From Acholoe squamosa (taxonomy: Eukaryota; Annelida; Polychaeta; Phyllodocida; Polynoidae): a stretch of DNA of 64,000 nt. Made by a program: the position numbers and the translations under genes. The stretch spans positions 73,920,286-73,984,285 of the forward strand of contig OX439046.1 of NCBI GenBank assembly GCA_949317995.1, written 5' to 3'. This document shows, piece after piece, positions 23,279-35,302 of this stretch. Numbering within the stretch: the stretch's first letter is position 1; each line of letters opens with the position of its first letter. Under the pieces are notes generated by a model. It was not told the origin of the DNA. It was given only the letters and a program-made list of their open reading frames with translations, and made no database searches.

Positions 23279-25023
23279 GGTGGGGCTCCAGAAAATGTCC
23301 ATTAAGGAAAATTTGTCATGTTTTCTTTAATAACTCTGTAATAAGATCATTTCAGGTGATATGAACAGCATGGTTACAAAGATCTCAATGAGTACTTATG
23401 TAATAACTAAGGAATAAATTATATTTTTCCTGTTATTTTCTGAATTTACCCATATTTTGCTTGAAAAATACCAAAAAATCCATGTCCCCTGAGAAAAAAT
23501 GATTTTCATTCAAATTTTTTCTCTATTCACATTGTATTAACCCATTTTGCAATTAATACAACATATTTTAGAGACCCTTCTGTACATCACCGTGAATTTT
23601 CAAATTTTTTCATTATCTGGTGAAAATCTTTAAAAATAGAGTTTTTCTCATGAAATCATGTTTTTATTTTAAAAATGTGTTATCTATATGAATAGAATGC
23701 ATTTGAGGTAGTTTTTTGACAGTATGTAGAAGTCTGACACCCACATATTGGAGCAGATATGCAAAAATCTGAATATTTTACTGTTTTCTCTCCATAAATG
23801 AGGCCCAAAGAGGGGTAGAAAAATGACCCTTTTAAGGCTATTTTCTTTGGGGAATAATTTATTATATAAATATAAGGCATATAAAGATGAAATTCAGTTG
23901 ACACTGTGTGTGGTGGGGACCTGGAAAGGATCTTGCCATTTGACTCCGGAAATTCCACTTCAAAGTATGATAAAAGACAGAAAATTGAAAATGTTACGTT
24001 CATCAGATTTATGTTACGTTCATCGGATTCACATGGATGATTTACCTCTAATTTGCCTAATTCTTCAATAATAGTTAAAACAAATATCAATAGGGTACCC
24101 AAGTAGTGAACTGCACCAGCTAGTGTAAGATTTTGTTCAATGTAGATTATCGTTTTGCTGTAATAGGAATGCAATCATAAATGTTACATTCATCAGATTT
24201 ATGTTACGTTCATCGGATTTATGTTACGTTCATCAGATTTTTGGTGTTACGTTCATCAGACTGTTACATTCATCGGATAAACTGATGATAGCATATGTAT
24301 GGCATAAATCATCCATGAAGAAAATTTTAAACAACCAGTAAACCTGAGAAAATCAACCTAATCAGCATGGGATATGAATTTTCCAGATAGATATATTCTT
24401 TAAGGAGATATTTCATGATTTTCCCCAAAAATGTTACGTTCATCGGATTCAGGCTAATGACTTATCAAAGATAAAATCCTTTATAATGCATAAGTAGATC
24501 AAAGAAATATCTTTAGGTATAGCTAATAAAAGTGAATACAATCATTTCCAATTGTCAGTTAGTGGAACATTGTTCAATTTTATATTTTTTTGTTGTTTAC
24601 AAGAATTTTTAAATGAACTTAGAGCAAATCCATCATTTTTTCAATTTACCTGATATTTTAAGCATGACACAAGATATGTGGAAACGAAGGAAAAATTTAT
24701 ATATGATATTCTGTGCATAGAAGAGATACATCTCTACCAGGTTCCAGTGAATATATATCATGGTATATTGTTTGAAAATCATTTTTCCACAATTTTATCT
24801 CATTTAATCAAATCTGATGAACGTAACACCCCTCTTAATGCTTAAAATATATGCATTTTGAGCTAAAAAATAGAAAATGATGGAAAAATCCCAACTTCAC
24901 AATATTTAGCATTCTCATGGCTTATCACCTACTCCACAGTCATGTAAAACTATAGAAGTCTAAGGGTAATTAAAAAATTTGATCATTTTTTCTCAAAATT
25001 GGACATTTTCTGGAGCCCCACCC
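23278..25023. mobile_element. TIR DNA element inserted in (TA)n, 1746 bp
   Basis: The left end GGGTGGGGCTCCAGAAAATG is repeated as a perfect reverse complement at the right end; the arms are 24 bp. Both sides abut TA microsatellite, as expected if it inserted into one. The interior carries about nine copies of TGTTACRTTCATCRGATTT: clusters at about 23990-24030 and 24181-24280, a single at about 24430, and one inverted at about 24812. These resemble subterminal transposase-binding repeats. A 164-codon minus-strand frame (23680-24174) has no recognisable domain and partly translates the repeat. No transposase is seen. Confidence 0.8.

Positions 25024-25107
<84 letters not shown>
25024..25107. 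repeat. (AT)n microsatellite, right of element
   Basis: About 42 AT dinucleotides with one interruption near 25047, directly after the right terminal inverted repeat. Confidence 0.98.
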
Positions 25108-25114
<7 letters not shown>

Positions 25115-25349
25115 TACTGGTAAAATGAAAGAAATGTTATTGTCATGAATCAAATCATTGTACATCTACTTACACCATATATTAAAAAGATGTATGATTA
25201 ATGAATTTGCACAGTCTCTTTAGGTCATTGCCAGTGAATCATTAAAAATGAGACTTACATCGTTTTTGAATCTTATGTCATATATCACAACTCTATTCTG
25301 TCTAGGAATGGTTGCAGTACCTAGTAATGAGTGAAGTGGATGTTAACTA

Positions 25350-25757
25350 ATCAAACTCTACCTACAATTCCTCAATACTGACAAGAGTAATGAGAAACTT
25401 CCTGAAGGTGTTATCCATCAACTCATTTAGTTCAACACTGGCCATACGCCTACATCATTTGCTAGAACAGCTTGCGCCATGGGGGATTAGACTTACCTGG
25501 CTCTTTAAGCTGATTTATAACTTGCAGCACTTGGAGGGATATTGTGTATCAACAAGTCAAACACTGCCTACAACTTTTCAATACTGACTATAGTAGTCAA
25601 TTTTCCTGAAATCACTAGATATCAACTCCTTCAGTTGTCCTCCTTGGTCATAGGCCCACATCATTCCTTAAAACAACTTGCCCCATGCATGGGGGAGTCT
25701 ATGTCCCTCATTCCTTGGTCTTCATTTATAATGTACAGCATTTGGATTGATATTGAA
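25350..25757. repeat. Tandem duplication, about 200-bp unit
   Basis: 25350-25528 and 25555-25757 share 'TCAAAC...CTACAA', 'TCAATACTGAC', 'ATCAACTC', 'CATACGCCTACATCATT' or 'CATAGGCCCACATCATT', 'CTTGCGCCATG' or 'CTTGCCCCATG' and 'ATTTATAA...CAGCA', in order. They are diverged and non-coding. Confidence 0.65.
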
Positions 25758-25914
25758 GACAGTTCTGGCCTCAGACCCAGTGAATAATGGCTGGTCTTAG
25801 TGAGGGTTATTCCACGATTTCTGGGTTTCTCAGTGCTTTTTGCTGGATATTCCCATGCACATACCTGTCGATATTGCACACCCTGTAGGCTGTAACATTA
25901 ATTTTGTAAGGCGT

Positions 25915-26285
25915 GTGGTTATCCATGGATAACCTGCACGCCAAAGCTTTAGCTGTCCGCTGCCAGGCGACGAGGTGTATTATACACAAACATAACCGCG
26001 AGAAGCATTCAAACAAAGCCAAGCTGAGACGGGCGCTGTTGCTGTCCGCTGCCGGGCGATGAGGTGTATGTACCTGTACACACACTATGGCTGGCTTCAA
26101 GCCCCGTGGAGGGGGAATAATTTTTGTTTTCAACTTGAATTTATTGATATTCTATTGATTATTTATTGGTGTCGTGGAATAAAATAAGTAGTCAATGGAT
26201 AGTACACCCTTGTGTAATTATCCTTCACTAACACACACGCGTCATGAATTATCCATTGATTACTTGTTCAATAAAATCATCTAAG
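25915..26285. repeat. GC-richer patch with palindrome and short repeat
   Basis: GGTTATCCATGGATAACC (25918-25935) is a perfect palindrome. GCTGTCCGCTGCC followed by GGCGA and GAGGTGTAT occurs twice, near 25950 and 26041. From 26130 to 26285 'ATTGATTA' and 'AATAAAAT' words recur in opposite orientations. This may be a decayed DNA element, not classifiable by eye. Confidence 0.35.
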
Positions 26286-28695
26286 CCATCTTAGGCCAGA
26301 CACCCAATCTCAATGAGAATTTAATACCTTATGGAAGTACTGCTTGAGGAAAAGACACTCTAGATTATATCGATGTGTTCATATAACCCTGTTAATTCTA
26401 AATGTTCAATGGGAGTACATTTTCCGCCAATGCAAAAACTATTGAGCCCATGTGAGAATGCTATTATTTCAACAATACCAAAATGGAGTGTTTTTGCCCC
26501 TCTGTGCAAAGTATGAGAATTAATTTCAATCTACAATTCCACTTGGAACTATGGAAGTAAGATTACAGCCATCCTGGATTTAGAAAAAAAAATATTCATA
26601 TTTTCAAATATACCACCTGACTATAAAATTGTGTCCATGAAGGCAAATAGAACTAAAATGATTTGGAGTGAACATAATAAACATTTTCCAGCTTTTATTT
26701 CTTTGGAAGCAGTGCACAGGGTGCTTCAATCTCGAATTAAAAAATGAGTAGCAGATTCCTGTTTCCCATGTTTGCTTCACATGTTAGGACTGTAGACGAT
26801 GTCCCCAGTTCAACTCAACAGCTCAAGCTGTTGTGTAAAGTATAAAAAAGATGGTTCACTGTTTAATGAGTAGATGGGCAGCCTATTATAAGTTCTTTAC
26901 TCCCTATACATCCCCCTTCAACTAAAGGTTAAAAAAAATGATACTCCAAAGTCACACCAGCAGCGTTGGGTGATGGTGGACTGATTAACACTTACCCTAA
27001 TTAACTACAGCTCTGTGAGCTGCTCAATGATGCTGAGCTACTTAGTAGAGGATGGGGAGCAGTTACTAACAGCTCACTGATGGGCTAACCATTTCACCAT
27101 TCAAAACCTCTCCTACAGGGCCCATAGGATACTAGACTAACTCTCACGGCAAAGTCTAAAGTACTGTCTTCTGTAACTGAAGTAAGTGTTATTATGGACA
27201 TTTGACACTGAAGTGTTATATCATGATGGCTCATATCCCTCTTGAACTGTTCATGTGCCCAAAGAACCTCCAATGATGACACTGGTAAAATGATACTGGA
27301 TACAGTGTTTCTAGCATGGACAAATTAGGATGGATGTGGTCTCTATAATTTGCATACATGTTAGTTCCAAATAGCTGCTTACTTTTGGGAAAGCAAGGGT
27401 GAATGCAATACAAGGTTGGGCAGATCTAATCTAGGAAGACTGTCCATATCACCTGTGACCCTGGTCAATTTAAGGATGCTTAACTTATAAATCACACTGA
27501 AATTGTTGGGTTTCTTCTCATTTCTGAGTTTTTTATGTTAAAGATGGATGAAATGTGATAAAAGAGCCAATACAAGTGATACATTTGGTAGGACGCTTAT
27601 TTTTTCCATCATTAGATTTATATATTCTGGATAAAACATGTCTTTAACATTAAGACAATATGGTATATATAGTCACTATGAACCTATTCATTGCCTATAA
27701 GATAGTGCTTTTCCATATTAAAAGAGACCTATGTTATTCAAGTTCTATATGGCTTTGCTTTCTGACATTGTAAGGCAGTGTTCCAGCCTGATCCTCATAT
27801 GAGGTTCTAATTGAGTTAGACCAGGCCTTTATAGAGTGTTGCAATGTGTTTGTCCCACCAACTTTAAACCTATAAGGTCGACATGTAACACCTCTCACCT
27901 TATTTTCTGCTGTACTAGAAATGCAGCACTTCAGCAAGTCTACTATCCAGCACTGTATTGGTGCATCATAGATATACTCTGAGGTTGCATCTACCCCATA
28001 TGATTGGCATTTCTGGTGAGGTACCAGCCAATATTGCATTCATGCATCATGCTGATTAAACAGCATACTTTATTAGAGTGTTATCCGGGCCACATGGGCC
28101 TTAATAATAGCAGGCAGGGAGGGGCCCTCTGGGATTAGTAATGAGATCTTGTACCCTGAAAAAGCTGTCCACAAGTGAGGCCGGAGCAATGTGCTGCCTG
28201 ATAGGGCATCTGTCTACTGTGGGTGTACTTGGGTGTCCATGGTACTAACAGTATTGATTTGATGTTATTGCAGGACTAGTTAATGGTAACATTAGTCCAT
28301 AAGTAACATGGTGAGTCAGGAAAACAACTTTGAGCAAAACCTGTCCACACATTATTCATTAATTAAGCCACCATTGGCTTTAAAGGCAAAAAGTCCCCAA
28401 TCAAAATGATGGTGTATTATCATTACATTGATAGCAAATAAAATTATTCTGACTTATAAGATGCATTTTCATGTTTTTGTAGCTTTTCTTGTGGCAGGAT
28501 TTATCTTTTCCTTTGACATCACTAAATGACCCTACCTAAGTTTCCTGTTCAATATCATGATAGTTGGCACCTCAGTACATTTGGTGCATCTGGGCAATCA
28601 TGATGTCATCCGATAGATCTGCTGCTATCCTCTATAGTAACAAATATTTCAATAACTATGCCAGGTTCATTTTAGCTGATATGAAACCTATATAT
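26286..28695. other. Non-coding
   Basis: No supported gene. A MITE-like fragment lies at about 27950-28060 (ATTGGTGCATCAT ... ATTGCATTCATGCATCATG). Confidence 0.5.
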
Positions 28696-29060
28696 TGTAG
28701 GGGCCGGTATCGTCGTATATATATTAGTGCCGTTCATCCGAGAGACGTGTTCGTGTGGTGCCTGTTCCTTCTATGCCAGCTAGGTGTCGCTTTGTGATAC
28801 CCCGTTGGTACAAGAGGGGGCGGCACCATGCCTCGCGTCCAGCTCCTACTAAGGAGCCGGACGAGCGGCAGAAGGTGACTGGATCTAGTCCAGTCCAGAC
28901 GCGCAGCCTAACCTGTAGACTAGAGTGGAATAAAGTCCTACCCGAGAGGTAGGGGTTTCTGGGGCTTTGCCCAACCCGAACTACTCGTGTTGTGTTGGTA
29001 TTTCTAGTGGTAAGCGAGCCAAAGAGCCACCCAACATATAAGTCAATACGAACCATTACA
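28696..29060 (+). repeat. 5' LTR of Gypsy element 1
   Basis: TG...CA ends. TATATATATA at 28716-28724 lies only about 20 bp from the left end, and AATAAA at 28929-28934. If both are used, U3 is extremely short and R begins near the start of the LTR. It also holds a frame that is open only by chance. Confidence 0.95.
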
Positions 29061-29061
29061 C

Positions 29062-29074
29062 TGGTGCCGTGACC
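29062..29074 (-). other. Primer binding site, tRNA-His type
   Basis: One base after the LTR, TGGTGCCGTGAC is complementary to the 3' end of animal tRNA-His (GTCACGGCACCA). This is where minus-strand DNA synthesis starts. The match covers about 12 nt. Confidence 0.75.
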
Positions 29075-29076
29075 AG

Positions 29077-32000
29077 TTGGTTCGGGGGTGGCGCGCGGCC
29101 ACATTGGCCGAAAGCCTCGGGAAACCCGAAGCGGATCCCCCCAGCCCTGGGCTAGAGGGATTCGAAGAGGATGATTTTACATCCCAGCATCTGTTGTTAG
29201 ACTGGAAACCCAGTCAACAACAAATGTATAATCCGGCGGGTGTCCGAACTGTTTTCTCGACACCTGGTCTGATGGACGGTGCCACAGGTGAGGGTATCGT
29301 AAACTTGTATCCGGGTACACCCCGAATGGGAGTACCGGATACGGGATTGTTCAAGGGAATAGTAAAACCCCCAACTCTAGACCTGAGTGATTGGTCCCAA
29401 GCTATAACTAGTAGACGCCAGCTGTGTCCTATTGTACCAGCAGGCTCGGCTAGCAATTTGGGTACGCCAGTGGCACAAAGCCCTGGAAAACGTACTGCGA
29501 CCCTCCCAATAGCAGTACCGGATGGTGCAAACGAAGTACCCCCATTAATGACATCGTCGGACCATGAGAGCGATGATGTCAAAGCCATAAGGGACGCAAT
29601 AGTCCCAAGCATAAATGCGAAGAATAAGCCTAGGGGTGCCGAACCGAAAAGCTCGGAAAGGCATCACTTAGGCCGATCGCTAGATGAAGGCTTGTCTGAC
29701 TCCATGTTTAATCCTGGAGGCAGTCGCAGGTCTATATACGGACGTCAGATGGGCCCTGGGTATAAAAATACCCCGGCCTATTTGAAAGCCAAAGAACAGG
29801 TAGAGTTACAAGCTAAGCGGCAACATGAACAATTCATGGCGGCCCAATAAAAAATAGAAGAGGAAACTAAGTCTCGGATCGGAAAATTACGTTCCGAGGA
29901 GCAGGAGGCGATTCTAAAAGAATCTGACCTAAAGTATCGTCTAACTTCGGCAACCCATCGTTTGGAAAGGAAGGAGAGAGACGAACTCGAGAAAGAGAAA
30001 AGATTGGCTGAGTTGGAACTCGAAGAAGCCAATAGACTTAGAGTAATCGAAAAGGCTAGAGCCGAAGAAGTTGCTAAGGCCCGGGATGTAAACAGATTAC
30101 AATCCGAGTTGCATGCTATGGAGGAGAAGCTGAAGAAACTTCAACTCCGAAAGGCGGAGACCGAGGCCAAATTGGTCTCGGAACAAGCCGAGATAAGGAA
30201 GGAGACCAACGAGTATCAAAGGTCTCAGAAAGAAAAAGGTGAAAAGTACCGCTTACTAAAGGATACTTTTAAGCGGGAGGCTTTAGCCGCTCAGGAAGAA
30301 CGAAACCGAGCTGTGGCGGAAAATGAAAAGATTCGATCCGAAATCTTAGCAGAAAATGCACAGCTGAGGGAGGAACAGCGAAACCTGACCACAGATCTAG
30401 CTACCCTCACAATAAATAAGTCTGCCATGGAGAGTTATTTACAAGAGCAGGAGCAAGCGAATGCCCCTCCGGCGAGTAAGGACACAAACCCGAACTCGAC
30501 TTTCGTTAAACAGGGCGACCCTGTCTCCTGTTCTACACCGAAGCATCCGCCGTATAATCCATTTGTCAATGATAATGCGACGCGGAATGTAGATCAAGGG
30601 GGAGTTTATATTAGAACCCAAGATAAACATGGCCGAACTAGTAGAGTCCGGATAAGTGAAGTGCCCATAGTCCACAATTTGGACCCGGACTATGTACCAC
30701 GGGAAGCCTCTGACAGCAGTGCAGAGACTAGCGGATTCCACATACATGTGGATCCGAGTGACAATGTGGGGTTGGGAGCTGGTAATGACAGCAACCAACC
30801 CAATCCATCAAACCATGGCAGTCATCCGACAGGTAACCAGCCTTCTAGCGGCGGTTATCAAAGCACACAAGGAGGGGGCAGTACCCCGGGTCCCACAGGC
30901 TACAGTGGTACCTCGGGTCCTGGCCCTAACCAGGGTGGCGTGGGTTATACGAACCACAGTGTCCCACAGTGGACGTATACTCAGCCACCACCACCACCTC
31001 CACCGGGCAATACGAGCTTCGGTGGTATAGGGAGCAACCGTACCTTGAATGAAACAAAGGCGGTTGAATGGAGCAAACAGCAATGCACTAGATTGATGTA
31101 TGCTCATAATTCTGCCCGAAGGGTAGCCGTTATTCCAAAAGAATATGACGGTACTCGACCATGGAAAGAGTGGTTTGAAGACTTCATCGACGTGATGAAT
31201 TGTAATGGGTGGACCCCATACGAGGCCAAGCCACATCTGGTAAGATGTCTGAAGGGCGGCCCGGGTCGCATGGCTGTAGAGCAATGGCGAACCTGGTACG
31301 GTCTCGTTGGAAGTTTTGAGCAGTTGGTAGAATCTGCTAGTGGACTGTTATGCAACATGGTCAAGGAGGACCCGATGGTCCGTTTCAAGAAGCGAACACA
31401 GAAGCCCAACGAAGCTTTTCGAGCATACGGTATGGAGCTCCATGCCCTGCTAAGCAAAGCCAGACCCGGTACTGAAAACCAGGACTGGTATATGGACGAT
31501 CTGATTACCCAATTCGTCAAGGGTCTGAGAGACCAAGATGAGCAGGTTGCTGCCAGGGATGCCTGGAAAGAAGGCGTAACACTTCACGACATATTTAATG
31601 GTATAGATATGGCCGTGAAGAAGCGAACAATGTTAGCTGGTGACATACCGAATGCCAGCCGCTCGGCTCCCCTGGTATCGGTAGTCCAGCAATCTGAGGT
31701 GCAAGTCCCCTCAGATGATTTTGAATTGATTGAAATCGAACAGGAGGACGGAACCTTCTGTTCGGTCCAATTAAGGAAGAATACTTCAGGCAGGAAGTAT
31801 ATTCCTAGGAAATCTTTTAATAAGCCAAGGGACTCAAGACCACCATCCGAGGTCAAGAGTGACCAGAAGGCTAGTGAGAAGGCATCCAAACCTTTAGTAA
31901 GCGCCGATAAATCGAAGGGTCAGTCCCCGGACATGACCAAACTTATGGAGGACATGTGTAAGAAAATTACAGATGCCATCCAAGCCAGTCGGCAGAGACC

Positions 32001-32163
32001 CCGAGTGGATCGCCGAACTGTAAAGTGTTTTAGATGCCAACGCATGGGACACTATTCGTCTGAATGTACCGCTGCTAAACCGGTAATGGCTGCCTTCTAT
32101 GAACCCGAAGACAACGGCGAAGGAAGGGAGAACACTACGGATTCCACTGATGTGGAAAACTAG
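29077..32163 (+). pseudogene. gag: Gag, interrupted by one stop
   Basis: Structural polyprotein that packages the element RNA. The frame is open from before the primer site (29014), with no ATG until 29224. It is cut by TAA at 29848-29850 and continues in the same frame to TAG at 32161-32163. After the stop comes a Glu/Lys/Arg-rich coiled coil (about 29860-30440), then a Pro/Gly/Ser-rich spacer. A capsid region (about 31120-31630; 'EYDGTRPWKEWFEDF', 'FKKRTQKPNEAFRAYG') resembles the retrotransposon gag family. One CCHC zinc knuckle (CFRCQRMGHYSSEC) starts at 32026. At about 1030 codons it is long for a Gypsy gag. The TAA looks like a nonsense mutation. Confidence 0.85.
32151..32163 (+). other. 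Gag-to-protease frame change, candidate -1 frameshift site
   Basis: The protease frame is -1 relative to gag and opens at 32151. Directly before the gag stop the bases read G GAA AAC TAG. GAA-AAC could re-pair in the -1 frame as GGA-AAA. It is not the canonical heptamer, so this is a candidate only. Confidence 0.45.
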
Positions 32164-33026
32164 TGGGGGTTGTATCAACGGCATCTGATACGACCCCATG
32201 GAAGAACGAATGCCAAAATGCTACCGGGGGTGACCCGGTGGAAAATTTCGAATCAATTACACCTGGAGGCCGGGTAGCCGGGGGTGCGCACCCCTGCACC
32301 CTGGCCGGGGCCGGGGACCCTAGTGTTTATATGTATGAGGGTGAGCGTATGGAGGCGAGTGGCCACACTAGGGGAGAGGAAGGATGGATCAAAGAGTTGA
32401 TCCGAGTGTGTGGGACACGCCTTCCCCCAAGTCATCCGTGTCTGGAATTCTTGAGAGGACTCGGATTGAATCTTGGTGATTCGGGAGACTTTCACCAGTT
32501 TACCAGTAACCCCTCACCTTTAGGGGGGAGACGGTGGTATGTACCCATATCTGTGGAAGGCCGGGTAGGAGAATTCTTGGTGGATACTGGAGCTAGCCAT
32601 TCCTGTGTGTCCAAAAGGTTCTTCGACTCGGTGGCCAGCAGCCATGAGAACCTCAAAACGGGGGTAAATGCTTGCACGGCCGACGGAAGCAGTATGCGTA
32701 CATTTGGTAGGACGTTTATGCCTATCCGTATAGGAGGCAAAGAATTCGTTCTTTCGCCAACTATAGCAGAGGTTAGTGATGACGGAATCCTCGGACTGGA
32801 TTTTGCAAGTTTATACGGGGCCGTCTTGGACCCGAGGAACGGTATGATGAGTATACGGAACCCGTATGGCTTGCATGTCCAATGCGTATTGAGACAGGTG
32901 TCTTCGGTCGCATCAGTGATACATACGGTGAAGATCCCACCGGGTACCACTTGCGATGTCCTTTGTGGCGGGTCCATGGCTCAAAGGAATGAAACTGGAG
33001 TCTATGGTTCAGTAGTGGTTCAGTAG
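32163..33026 (+). CDS. pro: Retropepsin-like protease region
   Basis: Aspartic protease that matures Gag and Pol. The catalytic motif DTGAS lies at residues about 141-145 (32583), preceded by 'EGRVGEFLV'. The second half has 'DGILGLDF', matching the flap-to-second-strand region of retropepsins. There is no ATG at the start; it must be read by frameshift from gag. It stops at 33024-33026 inside the second copy of an 11-bp tandem duplication (TGGTTCAGTAG at 33005-33015 and 33016-33026). That duplication moves the frame, so protease and RT were probably once one ORF. Confidence 0.85.
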   Translation: MGVVSTASDTTPWKNECQNATGGDPVENFESITPGGRVAGGAHPCTLAGAGDPSVYMYEGERMEASGHTRGEEGWIKELIRVCGTRLPPSHPCLEFLRGLGLNLGDSGDFHQFTSNPSPLGGRRWYVPISVEGRVGEFLVDTGASHSCVSKRFFDSVASSHENLKTGVNACTADGSSMRTFGRTFMPIRIGGKEFVLSPTIAEVSDDGILGLDFASLYGAVLDPRNGMMSIRNPYGLHVQCVLRQVSSVASVIHTVKIPPGTTCDVLCGGSMAQRNETGVYGSVVVQ

Positions 33027-33058
33027 TCTATCTGAAGCGAGGCGACTGTATTGGGAGG

Positions 33059-35302
33059 ATGAGCTCGGTAGAACATGTCGCCGAAGCAAAATTCAATAAA
33101 CCACTGAACCCTGTTAGTAAGCATCCTTTGGATGAAGAATTCCAAAAGCTGATTGATCAGTCCGATTTAGAAAATACGGAAGATAAGGATTGCCTGTCGA
33201 AACTCCTACAGAAGTACGAGAGTGCTTTCGGTAGGGAGGGAGGACCGGTGGGTAGATCCGATAAGGTGTTGCACACCATAGATGTGGGCAACGAGAAACC
33301 TTTTAAAATTCCGTATCGCAGACTTCCTCTAAAGAAGAAGTTAATTTGTGAAGAGGAAATACAAAAACAGCTAGACCTAGGGGTAATCGTGCCCAGCTCG
33401 AGTCCCTGGTCTAGCCCTGTTTGTATGACCACTAAGAAAGACGGTACAATCCGCTTCTGTGTCGATTATCAGAAATTGAACGGTATGACAAAGAAAAACT
33501 CGTATCCTTTACCAAGGATAGACGAGACTTTAGATAGCTTGGGCGGGAACCAATGGTTCTGTACCTTGGATCTACAGTCCGGGTATTGGCAAATACCGAT
33601 GCACCCCGATGACAAGGAGAAGACAGCATTCTCCAGTCATATGGGGCTATTCGAGTATAATGTCTTACCCTTCGGATTGTGTAACGCCCCCGCTACATTC
33701 GAGGCTATGATGGAATCCTTACTGAGTGATCTTTTGTGGAAGAAATGCCTGGTTTACTTGGATGATGTGGTCGTGTTCGGCAAGTCATTCAAGCAATGCC
33801 TGGCGAATCTGCAATTGGTCCTCGACCGGATACTATCAAACGGTCTTAAACTTAAACCCAAGAAGTGTAATTTGTTTAAGAAAACCATTACATACTTGGG
33901 AAGGATCATTACTCCTAACGGAGTGAGTGCGGATCCGGAAAAATTGGAAGCCGTAGAAAATTGGGAAAGACCCACGAGTGCTAAGGAGGTGAGATCATTT
34001 TTAGGATTTTGTTCCTATTATCGTGATTTCATACCAAATTACTCTCGTGTGAGCTTCCCCATGCAGTGCCTAGCTCACTGGACTCCGGGTAGGGCACGGG
34101 ACCCATTCCCATGGACCAGCGAGCAAGAAGAATCTTTTAATAAAATAAAAGATTTGTTTAGGAATACACCAGTGTTGAAATATCCCACTCCCGAGGGACA
34201 TTTCATCTTAGACACCGATGCGAGCAATGATGCAATTGGGGCAGCTCTCTCTCAGGTCCAAGAGGGAGTCGAAGTGCCGATAGCATTTGCTAGCAACACG
34301 TTAAGCAAGACACAGCGAAATTATTGTACCACCAAACGAGAACTCCTCGCTGTGGTGGTGTATACGAAGAAGTTTAAGCATTTCCTCTGGGGAAGTGACT
34401 TTACCTTAAGAACCGACCATTCGTCCCTTAGGTGGCTCCTTAATTTTAAGGACGCCGAGGGGATGATAGGACGATGGTTAGCTCATCTATCCGAATTCGG
34501 ATTAGAGCATAAACAGATAGAGCACCGACCCGGTACTAAACATATCAATGCGGATGCCTTGTCGAGACGACCCATCCGAAGGTGCCAGAATGCCACTTGT
34601 GATGACTGCGGGGCCCACAATGCTGTGGTAGCCGGGTTGGTATTTAATCATACCACCCCCCGTATCCCCTGGGAGGAGGCTGTGTGCAGCTATCTTGATT
34701 GGTCCCTGGAAACGATCAAGAAGTTCCAACAGTCGGATCCCACCACAACTCGCATAATGGAATACCTACGGTCAGGTATTAAACCGGCAAGGCCGCTAGT
34801 ATCCCTAGAGGACAGGGAGGCGAGGCGATTGCTAGCCCAATGGACCGAGCTAGAGATCCGAGACGGCATACTGTGCAGGTGGAAGACAACTCCCACCAAT
34901 GGTATGCTGTTGCAAATAGTGATACCCACCCCGATGAGGAGGGATATCATGTATTATTGCCATGGCCATCAAACAAGTGGCCATTTCGGTAAGAAAAGGT
35001 CAATAGAGCGCCTACAAAGGCGTTACTACTGGCCCGGTATGAGAGGCGACCTGCTTCGGTGGATCGCCACTTGCCCGGATTGCTGTAAAAACAAGCCGGG
35101 ACCCGGCCTGGGTAAGCAACCCCTATCCCAGGAATTGTTTGGTGTCAGATTCGCTCGAGTGGCGATAGATATCATCAGTGGAATTAAAACGACGCCCCGA
35201 GATAATACTTGTATGATGGTAGTGACCGACTATTACACAAGTACACTCGGGTGTTCCCCCTTCCTAACCACAAAGCCGCCACGTGTGCGGAGGCATTTGT
35301 GA
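33059..35302 (+). pseudogene. pol: Pol: RT, RNase H, N-terminal integrase; broken
   Basis: Reverse transcriptase and RNase H copy the RNA, and integrase inserts the DNA. RT: 'RFCVDYQKLNGMTKK', 'LDLQSGYWQIPM', 'LPFGLCNAPATF', catalytic YLDD at residues 233-236 (33755). RNase H: 'LDTDASNDAIGAAL', 'YCTTKRELLAVV', 'RTDHSSLRWL', 'HINADALSRR'. The integrase HHCC zinc domain is at about 34950-35100 ('HGHQTSGHFGKK', 'CPDCCKNK'), then the first catalytic Asp ('AIDIISG'). The frame is open from 32993, overlapping the protease ORF. A one-base deletion near 35235 throws the integrase core into the next frame and causes the stop at 35300-35302. Confidence 0.93.

Noticed and set aside
23680-24174. 164-codon minus-strand frame inside the TIR element
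   Set aside because: No recognisable transposase motif. Part of it translates the internal repeat array, and the region is AT-rich enough for chance frames. Kept only as a note.
28755-29104. ORFs of 65 and 126 codons across the LTR, repeated at 41112-41444
   Set aside because: Present on both strands of both LTRs without any domain; chance frames in GC-rich repeat.
32993-33059. Programmed second -1 frameshift between protease and RT of element 1
   Set aside because: The 11-bp tandem duplication at 33005-33026 fully explains the frame change and no slippery site is visible.
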